NCBI RefSeq assembly: GCF_932294415.1
Contig: NC_065544.1
Span: 10,949,351-11,013,350, forward strand
DNA from: Quercus robur
Lineage: Eukaryota > Streptophyta > Magnoliopsida > Fagales > Fagaceae
Direction: 5' to 3'
DNA: 64,000 nucleotides
Shown: positions 55,760 to 64,000 of the stretch, piece by piece
Position numbering within the stretch: the first letter of the stretch is position 1
Layout of the letters: the number at the start of each line of letters is the position of its first letter
The notes under the pieces: generated by a model
The model's input: only the letters and a program-made list of their open reading frames with translations
Database searches by the model: none
What the model was told of the DNA's origin: nothing
Translations under genes and position numbers: made by a program

Positions 55760-55992
55760 TTACCAAAAGTTCGTTTTTCATCCCTAAACTATTGAGAAGT
55801 TTGTCTTTTGTCCCTACACTATTGAAAAGTTCGTCTTTCATCCCTAAATTATTGAAAATGTTTTACTTTCTGTCCTTTAACTTTAAAAAAGATCTTTTTT
55901 CATCCCTAAACTATTGAAAAATGTTTTTTTTTTTCATCCCTATTTTTGTCTCTAAACTACTAAAAAAACTTTTTACATAGTTTAAGGATGAG
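55760..55992. repeat. Minisatellite, about 30-bp unit
   Basis: Some six to seven units of the type aagttcgtttttcatcccta plus aactattgaa, with variants tttgtcccta and tttctgtccttt. The last unit is inverted (tagtttaaggatgag), making a local palindrome. Confidence 0.85.
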
Positions 55993-57269
55993 ACAACAGA
56001 GGAAGAGCCATATAACTTATGATAATATGAGCAGATAGTAAAATCCTCGTTTTTTGTCAACTTCCATCTCAAACGATCACCATCAATCCCTAAAGGTAAA
56101 TTGGCTGCCAAGAATCGAAAGAAATCATCCATCACATCTGCCTCCCAGTCATTAGGACCTCGAATAAAACGAACATCCCAAGTTCTCCCACCCCTTGCTC
56201 CTTGACATATCAAAGATGATTCTATGGACGCCTCTCTGTTTGCAGCAAAATTGTACAAGACTGGAAAAGCCAATTGGAGAGAGAGATCTCCACACCACCT
56301 ATCTGTCCAAAATTTCACTCTATCCCCCACCCCAACCTTATACTGGACATTTTTGTTGAAAACTCCTTAGCCGTTCCGGATACTTCCTCCACAAACCACA
56401 ACCATGAGCACCCCTTCCCAACTTAGAGGTTCACACACCCCCCCCCCCCCCCCCCAATTCTTCCCCAAATTTCAAAGCTATCACCCTCCTCCAAAGCCTA
56501 TTCTCCTCGATCCCAAAACGCCAAAGCCACTTTCCTAACAAGGCTTTATTGAAGGTGGTCAATTTCCTAGTACCCAGGCCACCATTAGCAATAGGCATAC
56601 ACACCTTATCCCATCCCATTAAATGAGTCTTAGGGTCTCCCCACAGGAAATCCCTTTGGAGCTTCTCAATTTTGTTTGCCACATGTGTAGGGATGGTGAA
56701 CAGAGATAAAAAATATGTGGGAAGGCTGGATAGTGTGCTTTTAAGCAATGTCATCCTACCTCCTTTCAACAAATACAACTTCTTCCACCCAGCTAGCTTC
56801 CGTTTGATTTCTTCTGCCCACTTTTGTGGAAAGGCTTATCGGCTGTGGTGCTTTGTCTTTAGGATTTTTGGGATTTCATGGGTCCCCTCATGTAGGGTGT
56901 CAGATTTTCTATTTAGTTGGTGGAATTGGTTGGGGAAGCATTCATCTTACATTTGGAACTTAGTTCCATTGTATTTGATGTGGTGTATTTGGAGGGAATG
57001 CAATCGGTGGACGTTTGAGGATTTGGATAGATTTGAGGACCAAATGCGTGCTCACTTTTCTGGTTCTTTGTTTGTTTGGGCTAGGGCTCGGGGAATCACA
57101 TCTAGTGACTCTCTTCCTCTATTCCTTAGCTCTCTTTCTTTGTAATTATTGTCTTTTTATGTTTTTTGCTTTTCCATCTTTGTTGTACTTTTGTTATGTT
57201 GGTGCTAATTTGCATCTAGCAGTTTTTTGAATATATTTTTTCTTACCTATCAAAAAAAAAAAAAAAAAA
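55993..57269. mobile_element. LINE copy with twin-priming inversion
   Basis: The 5' portion is on the minus strand (about 56822 down to 55993): [71 protein letters not shown], then VKFWTDRWCGDLSLQLAFPV, KLTKNEDFTICSYYHKLYGS. The 3' portion is on the plus strand (about 56823-57144): [78 protein letters not shown], stop. It ends in a 17-18-A tail at about 57252-57269. The intervening zf-RVT part is missing at the junction. A run of about 21 C (56439-56460) lies in the inverted coding part. Confidence 0.88.
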
Positions 57270-57310
57270 TTAACATTTTAAAGTTTAGGGACCAAAATAG
57301 CTCTTCCCTT

Positions 57311-57760
57311 TTATTTATTATACCTTCTGTAGAATTCTTCCTTGAGATGTAATGAGATTACTCAATGCATTGAAATGTAGGTAACTTAGCTTTGCTGTGT
57401 TCTCCTATATAGGTCATTGGATGGTAGAATTTGTACAACTATCTTGTGTGATAATATATACACTTGTTACAGGGATTATCTTTTCAAAGCTTTATATGAA
57501 TGGTTTACATGCTGCCTGAAAGGTGAAGATGACATGTACTGAGTTCTTGGTATAGTTGGATATTAAATTTCTATGAGATGTTGATTAAGGGTATAGCTTT
57601 TATTGGCAAATGTATTTGGCATGTAGTATTCCTTCTAAGGTAGTGTATTTTGGACCAAAAGTAGCTTAAGGGGGAGGGTTATTTGCATTGTAATTTTTTT
57701 TCAAGAGTAGTCATCTGTCACTTGCTGGTGTTTTATGTGCAAGAAAGGCAGGGATGAACT
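57311..57760. other. Intergenic DNA, no gene recognised
   Basis: AT-rich single-copy-looking sequence without a coding signal. Confidence 0.45.
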
Positions 57761-58290
57761 GAATAATATGAAATCACATTGCTCAATTGCTAGATCTTGG
57801 GGTTGGACTTTTTGGGAAATTTGAAGGGTCTATTTAGTGTAGCATGAAGGCATAGAACTTCCTGTTAAATTGTAATCCTGGTGCTATCCTGTGGAAGGGA
57901 ACTGATGAGTCAGTAGCAGGGATCAAGTTGGCATGGGAGCTAGTTTGTGTTCCTATTGGGGAAGGTGGTCTGGGATTGAGGAGTATATGTGAGGCGAATA
58001 AGGCTGCCATACTGAATTACAATTGGAATTTGTTTGCCAAAATTGGATCTGTGTTGGTCGCTTGTGCATATGAATACTTGCTAAAAGCATGAAGCTTTAG
58101 GGTAGTAAACATTCCTCAAAAATCAACTTGGGGCTAGAGAAAAATCCTCAGACTCAAGGGATGCAACAAGGCAGTCTTGAAGCACTAGGTGTGGCATGCG
58201 AAGGGATTTTTATTTGTGGCATGATAACTGGCACTCAGATGGAGCTTTGTTAGTTTGGTTATAGAGCTATATATAATGTAGTTTGCATGC
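57760..58290 (+). pseudogene. Second LINE fragment, RT end to zf-RVT
   Basis: The frame from about 57900 reads GTDESVAGIKLAWELVCVPI, GEGGLGLRSICEANKAAIL, WNLFAKIGSVLVACAYEYLL and NIPQKSTWG. After a shift comes FYLWHDNWHSDGALLVWL. These match the block after the RT domain of a LINE lineage different from 55993-57269. Stops and shifts are present and no A tail is evident. Confidence 0.75.
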
Positions 58291-58904
58291 TAGAGTATCA
58301 AGTCAAGTGGTATTCATGAAGGGCATTTGAACTGGATGCCAATCAGATCAGAGGTTTTAGTTGGCATTCAGATCATAGTTCATCTTTTTTTGCTAAACTT
58401 CTTAGTCCATCAGTTAGTGTTGGATGAAAATGACACTGTTGAGTTGCTTTATTCAAAATATGAAATTTAACTTTTTGAGATACTTGGAATGCAATTAGAA
58501 AAAAATAGATAGTACAGTGGTGGAGGTTGGCCAAAAGGAACACTTCACCACTCTAGATAGGCTTATTAGTTGAGGCTACAAGTGTGATGTTTTGTGTGTA
58601 ATCTGCAGGAGCTGTTTGTTCCTTTAGTACAACTAGTGCTTGCTAGAGTATATAATGGAATGATCAAGTTAGTAGAAAGTATAATTCAGTCCATTAAACG
58701 AGACACAAATTCTTGAATCAATGTCTGTATAAAGGCTCTGAACTCTTTGCAAAACAGAGTTCTTTGCAACCTGTGAGGGATTTCATTTTCTTAGTCCTCA
58801 AAAGAAATTAAGAGGAACTGGTAGCAAACCTTACCAGCTAAAGGTCAGTCCTGTGGAGGTTAGACATCTCTGCTTAGGTGCTCTGTTTTCCATTGAATGA
58901 GGGT

Positions 58905-58957
<53 letters not shown>

Positions 58958-59105
58958 TATTAGGTTGTTCTTAATAAAACTACTCATTTCATCTGAAAAA
59001 TAAAATGTAAAATTAGTGCTTGTTAATAGATCCTTATTTTCTTTCCTATCCATGCATCGTAGATTTTATACCTTGTACATTCTTGAAGTTTTAATATATC
59101 TTAAG
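58291..59105. other. Intergenic DNA with a 51-base poly-T tract
   Basis: A pure T run lies at 58906-58956. It may be the A tail of a minus-strand retroposon, but no SINE or LINE body is recognised next to it. No gene seen. Confidence 0.6.
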
Positions 59106-59270
59106 GGGCAAAACTTAGGTACATTTTCTTATGTACGGTACATTTGGTTTTCTAATCAAATTCAAACATATGCTTACATTGACCAATGAAACATAAACAC
59201 TTTTCTTTTCATTGAATTTAATTGGAAAATGTAATGTACTGCATCTAAGAAACTATACCTAAGTTTTATG
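59106..59270. mobile_element. Short inverted-repeat MITE
   Basis: Left aaaacttaggtacattttct, then gtacggtacatttggttttc; right read inward aaaacttaggtatagtttct, then gatgcagtacattacatttt. Arms of about 60 bp, imperfect. No clear target duplication. Confidence 0.7.
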
Positions 59271-61126
59271 CTATCTTAAATCTGGGTTTATAGATTCTCA
59301 GGCAATTGTTATCTGTACTAATCATGTTTCTTAAGCGAATGACATCTGTCAATTATTTTTTTTTAATTGTCCATCTCTTTTCTTAGTTTTTGTTGTTATT
59401 TTTAAGTTTTCCATCTAATAAGGTTGACAATAATTGGACTCTAGACTGAAATAGGATTCCAATGTTATGTTTTCTCTTGCCATCTTCTCATGATGTTAAA
59501 TTTCACAATGGACCATCATCATAGGGACGTACATCATATCAGTTATTTAAAACTCTTTTTGTCAGTTTATATAGAGAGAACTGAAATTCACATCAGATAT
59601 ACATGTGCGTGAAGTTATGTGAGGGACAAGAGCAAGAGAATAGTAGAAATTGATGGTGCAAATGGAAGTTTGCATCTAAATGGATAAGTTGAAATGCCTG
59701 TAAAATTAGAGTAGGACTAGCTGAGCTTTTGGATGATGGGTCATTGTTGTCCCTCATCATGGATACTTTATACAATGAATTTATGATGACTGGTTAACTA
59801 CATGATTGGAGTTGATCGAGATACATTATATAATGAATTTATGGTGAAAGGTTTAACTACATGATTGGAGTTGACCCAAATGATTGAGTTAGGACTGTTA
59901 AATTTAGGTGAGAACTGAGAAAATGCAACTAGTCTCCTGTTATCAATTTGATTTCTGAAAGTATAAACACGTTTCTCAAAAAAGAAAAGGAAAAAAAGAA
60001 AAGAAAAGAAAGATATCTGATATGGAGTTCCAAAGGTGTTAGGATGAATGGCACTTTAACGTTCAATAAACAGCTAGTAGAATTAATGATCCCTTTCAGA
60101 AGTTATGTGGACTTCTAGTTTATATCCTCATTTCAATGATTTCATTCATACCTGTATTTGCTTCCTTTGTAAATGATTTTTATTTATTTATTTTAATGTT
60201 CTTTGTTAATGATATTATATTTTACTCATGTTTAGGTGAATCCTAGATGAGGTGGTATATGGTGTTTTCGGTGCATGTATCCTCCCTCTCACATGAGAGT
60301 GAACTCTACAAGTGTGGGGTCCACCCTCATGTGAGAGGGAAGATGCATGCATCTGAAACACTATGTATTTTCTCCAAATAAGGATTATATAGAATGGATT
60401 TCATCGCATCTCCTCCTTCTCAAGTAAAATTACTTAGAGATAATAATATTAGCATATAGTAATAATGATCTGAAGAATACTCATGTAATTTTCGTACATA
60501 GAAAGCATTGTTATTAAATTTGAAATAGATACCTAAGTTGGTCGGATTCTTTAATTAGATCACTTATGAAATTGAACCAATATAACCCTGTAAAATCCAA
60601 TGAGTTTTTATGCAACCCGTGCAACCTGGATGGGTTGTTTTCAGTTTTCACACAACTTGATTTGTAATTTTGAACAAAATTACCTATATGGGTCCATTGC
60701 AATTTCGTTTTCTACTTCTCTTGTATTTAAAATGGGCACAATATGGTAATTTGATAGTTGATAACCTAACAGCAACAGGAGTAAAAAAGTAAAGTGCCTT
60801 GGAGTGATGTGTCCCAATCTATTCTATTGATCATTTTGTGTTATGCCTCTATTTTTCATGAATGCAATTTTCTGTAAGGGCATGTGTAGATTCGTCGACC
60901 GTTGTCCTACATTGTTTAAGTGGAGAAAATGAAGTTAAAGACTTAAGACAATGGAGAAGAAAAGGGCTTGACGGGGCGAATTGCTCCCTTGAGCCCTCTC
61001 CCTTTATTTATTGATTTTGTGCACTAGAATGCAACATCCCTCCCACATGTGAAGAGTGGGTTCATCTCCTAAACATTAGCGTCCCTCTCACATGTGAAGA
61101 GTGGGTAGTGGGGAAGAAGAGATGGC
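59271..61126. other. Intergenic DNA with a strong hairpin
   Basis: No gene recognised. Phrase tacatgattggagttga occurs twice (about 59799 and 59850). ccctcccacatgtgaagagt and ccctctcacatgtgaagagt lie at about 61038 and 61083. Confidence 0.5.
60260..60363. repeat. 42-bp-arm hairpin
   Basis: Left arm 60260-60301 (ggtgttttcggtgcatgtat, cctccctctcacatgagagt) and right arm 60322-60363 (ccaccctcatgtgagaggga, agatgcatgcatctgaaaca) pair at roughly 36 of 42 positions around a 20-base loop. It could be a MITE or foldback. No coding role. Confidence 0.75.
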
Positions 61127-61129
61127 TTA

Positions 61130-61589
61130 GAGCATTAGCATCAAGTGTTTTTATTTATTTATTTATTTTAAAAAAGCTATTTTGACACATGAAATAAGTT
61201 ACTTTATTTATTTTAATACACCACTTTACATTTTTTTAAATTTTTTTTACCACTTTATTTAAATATTATTTCTTTATTTTATTTATTTATGGTTTTTCAA
61301 GACCCAACAGTCATAAAAGACTACAAGAGAGAGAAATTATGAGTAATGCCCAACTGGTCACAAATCTAACACAAGAGAGAGAAAAAGTATGAATAAAATA
61401 TACTCAAAATATTTATAGCACACTTGTTCGTATTCTTCTATTAGTAGAACGTTATTATAGCAAATGCCAAATTTATTTAGCATTTGACACATTTTACGAA
61501 GGTGATTTTATTTTTTTTTATTTTTTTATTTTTTTTTTTTGGGTTTGGTGTGCTAAATGCTAAAAATAGCACATTCAATGCTAGTGCTC
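61130..61589. mobile_element. GAGCATT-family MITE, 460 bp, TTA duplication
   Basis: Left end gagcattagcatcaagtg, right end read inward gagcactagcattgaatgtg, flanked by TTA at 61127-61129 and 61590-61592. The 3-bp TTA duplication is typical of PIF/Harbinger (Tourist-like) elements. The interior is AT-rich and non-coding. Confidence 0.75.
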
Positions 61590-61592
61590 TTA

Positions 61593-62111
61593 GAGCATTA
61601 GCATTGGAAAATGCTAATGCTACTCTATTTTACCATTCTAAAAACTCACTTTATCATTATACCATCTTATTTTACAATACTTCTACATCCCAAAACTCTA
61701 TTTCTATTAAAATATTAATTTTTAATATTTCTTTATAACTGCCAATTTTTTTCAAACCCATATTTCCTAGGCTTTCCAACCATTTTTTTTTCCTCTACTT
61801 CTCCCTCAACCTCTAGCAACACACAAGCCATCAACAACCACAGCCACGGCACCAAAAACCCAAGCCACTGATCAACTCAAGCCACCGATCCACGGCACCA
61901 AAAACCCAAGCCACCGATCAACTCAAGCCACCAATCAATCCATCAACAACCACAGCCACGGCACCTCAAACCATCAACAACCACAACCACAGCCACAGCA
62001 CCAAAAACCCATCAGCCTATGCTGCCGATTTGAAACCCACTGGAGCAAACCCATTAAAAAAAATCATCACCGGACCCAACCACGACCCACAACCACTTTA
62101 GGCACCTGTCA

Positions 62112-62143
<32 letters not shown>

Positions 62144-62799
62144 AACCACAACCACCACAATGACCCACACCGTCAGCCATGCCAAAAAAAAAAAAAGCAA
62201 CCACAGAACCGCCAGATTGCAACCCACCAGAAAAACTGAGCCACTGTGGTGCTTGGTGGTGCGATTGGGTTTGGTGCTTGAGCCTTAAACGTTGGTTTCA
62301 TCAATGATTGGGTTCTGTGCTTGAAGCTGAAGTTGGGTTTGTGGCGGAGCTCGCAGTGGAGGACGTTGGTTATTGATTTGGGTTGTTTGTGATGGAGTTG
62401 GGTTGAGAGAGTGGGGTTTTATGTTGGTTTCATGAGAGAGAGAGAGAGAGGCAGCGAGTTTGGTCTGGAATTTTCTGTGATTTTGTTGGACAGTAGGAAG
62501 TCCAGCGGTGTTGTTGAGGGAGGGTCCGTTGGGCATGGTCTGGAATTTTCTGTGATTTTGTTGGACAGTAGGAAGTCCTGTTGTTGAAGGAGGGTCCGTT
62601 GGGCATAAGGCAATAAAAAAGTTTTTTTTTTTTAGAATACTTGCTACAGTACAATTCTAACTTTAGAATTGTACTGTAGCACTATTGCAAAAAAATTTGC
62701 AATAGTTGAGTTTAGCATTGGCTGATGCAAAGGATTTTAAAACTTAAAATGTCAAATTGGTCTTAGATATAGCATTAGCATTCTCCAATGCTAATGCTC
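61593..62799. mobile_element. GAGCATT-family element, 1.2 kb
   Basis: Left end gagcattagcattggaaaat, right end read inward gagcattagcattggagaat, an almost perfect inverted repeat of about 28 bp. The left flank is the TTA shared with the neighbouring MITE; the right flank is TAA. The interior has CCACAACCA-type and caagccaccgatcaactc repeats, A runs, and a tandem duplication. It shares arms with 13955-15395 and 1-451. Confidence 0.82.
62455..62608. repeat. Tandem duplication, about 75-bp unit
   Basis: ggtctggaattttctgtgat, tttgttggacagtaggaagt, and ggagggtccgttgggcat occur twice in tandem (about 62462-62537 and 62538-62606). The first copy has a short extra stretch before gttgttga. Confidence 0.88.
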
Positions 62800-62802
62800 T
62801 AA

Positions 62803-64000
62803 GTGACAAACAAAATGGCACTCCTCCCTTAGTTTGTATAAATGTAATGCTTTCTCATACCACGTCGAAATATTCCATTACACCCAAAAAAAAAAAAAAA
62901 ATAAAATAAAATAAAAAACAAAAAAATAAAAAACTCTTAGTAATGTATACAAACCTTAAGGGGGGGAGTGTCATCATTCATCTGCTGGAATCCATTGAAG
63001 ACAAACTGTTTCCTTTCCTTGCTAGTTGGATGCTTCCACAACGTCAACAATAGTGGTCATCGGCTCATTGACCCCTTTTAGGCTTCCTTGCTTGGTCCCT
63101 TTTTGGGTGCTAAGATCCAAAGTTGAGAGGAAAATAGCCCAGATTGTATACTAAGGTCCGTAATCTATCATTTAGTGGAAAAGGAAGTGGTGGGCTTGGG
63201 CTTCCTTTAATACTCAAAAAGTCTAGGTTTTCTTAATAGAACTAGCCTATCTAATTATTAGATAGGCTACACCAGACAAACAATAAGCCCTTTTGATAGA
63301 AACTTATCAATAGTTCCCCAGCAACATAGCGCTTAGGAAGCTTGGACCCGATCAAGATCTGAACAATAAGGAGCACTCCAGAACTAGTTTAGTCTAAGAT
63401 TTTTATTTTTATTTTATTTATTTATTATTTTTATTTTTTATTTTGTGTGTGTGTAGCTTACACTCTGACCCACGTAGCATGGGGCACGTGGAATCCTTTT
63501 ATACAAAACTCAAAGGAGTAGTGTTATTTCATCCATAGTTTAGGTATGAATTTGATTTTATTTTTAATTTAGAAAATGAATATTGAGTTAGAAAAGCAAG
63601 ACATTGGCTTATTTATCGTATTTATGCAACTCAAAACAAAAGGGGGAGTCATTTTATTCGTAATTTGAGAGAATGTATGTCTTTTTGTGAAACCTCAAAA
63701 AGGTTAGTGTAGTGTACAATAAAAAAAAGCTAGTTGACTTATAAGATGAAAAGAAAAGGAATAAAAAAAAGTATTTGTTCTAGAAGTTTTGAAAATACTT
63801 TTTTTCTGTCTTTAGACAAATTCAATAAAATTTTAATTTATATTTACCACTCTATGCTATGATGATGGTTGTGTTACACTATCAAATTAAGACAGTAAGA
63901 AGGGTTGGTTTTTTTTTTTTTTGGTGGTGGTGTTGGCAAAACTCAAATTTTGACTTATTAGTCAATAACAAGGACTTTTATATTGCACACACTCTATGAC
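62803..64000. other. Intergenic DNA, no gene recognised
   Basis: AT-rich. A perfect 11-bp-arm palindrome tagcctatcta...tagataggcta lies at 63245-63271. A/T runs at 62884-62930 and 63400-63440. Confidence 0.5.

Larger units (their letters stand above)
55725..57310. mobile_element. Inverted-repeat element hosting a LINE insertion
   Basis: The left end gggtaaaataatatttaggt and right end read inward gggaagagctattttggtcc are related over about 35 bp. The left part is largely a 30-bp minisatellite. A LINE fills 55993-57269. Similar ends occur in many plant MULE-like elements; the target duplication was not resolved. Confidence 0.5.

Noticed and set aside
63245..63271. Palindrome as a terminator or binding site
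   Set aside because: A perfect 11-bp-arm palindrome in AT-rich DNA with no gene beside it; no basis to assign function.

Overview
The window is plant nuclear DNA: AT-rich, full of microsatellites and long poly-A/T tracts, and crowded with plant transposons. It carries split genes with GT-AG introns and plant-specific families (an ATL-type RING-H2 protein, a plant-style RRP1/Nop52). The SINE families and the wording of the LINE proteins look like those of woody eudicots such as oaks and relatives. That placement is inference from recall, not from a search.

Only three host genes look intact. They are a two-exon gene for a 114-residue plant protein of unknown function (18592-19396, minus), an intronless ATL RING-H2 ubiquitin ligase (33370-34611, minus), and a single-exon RRP1/Nop52 rRNA-processing protein (53090-54814, plus). 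A pair of decayed cysteine-rich secreted-peptide genes (6574-7000 and 15682-16068) lies on an old duplication. These genes are functionally unrelated and show no operon-like link.

Layout. 1-5 kb holds the right arm of a GAGCATT inverted-repeat element, a complete non-autonomous LTR retrotransposon (605-3451) with a hAT element inside its 3' LTR, and a CACTA-ended element with a nested MITE. 5-18 kb holds a segmental duplication, SINEs, a Mutator-like element, two solo LTRs and other inverted-repeat elements. 23-31 kb holds a tandem duplication split by a hAT element, then a degenerate L1-type LINE interrupted by a 2.9-kb solo LTR. 39-50 kb is one nest: a LINE remnant broken by a hAT element and by an 8.9-kb CACTA element, which itself contains exons of an OTU-family deubiquitinase gene plus another hAT element. 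50-53 kb holds hAT and Mutator-like elements running up to the RRP1 promoter. 55-58 kb holds a LINE with a twin-priming inversion and a second LINE fragment. 59-63 kb holds MITEs, a strong hairpin and two adjacent GAGCATT elements.

The best candidate for something new is the CACTA element at 40511-49417. It has a matching TAG target duplication and terminal arrays of a TATAGCTGCGTTTT-like motif. It shows no recognisable transposase and carries intron-containing OTU gene fragments. Element boundaries were set by eye from terminal repeats and target-site duplications; family names without such support are marked as tentative.
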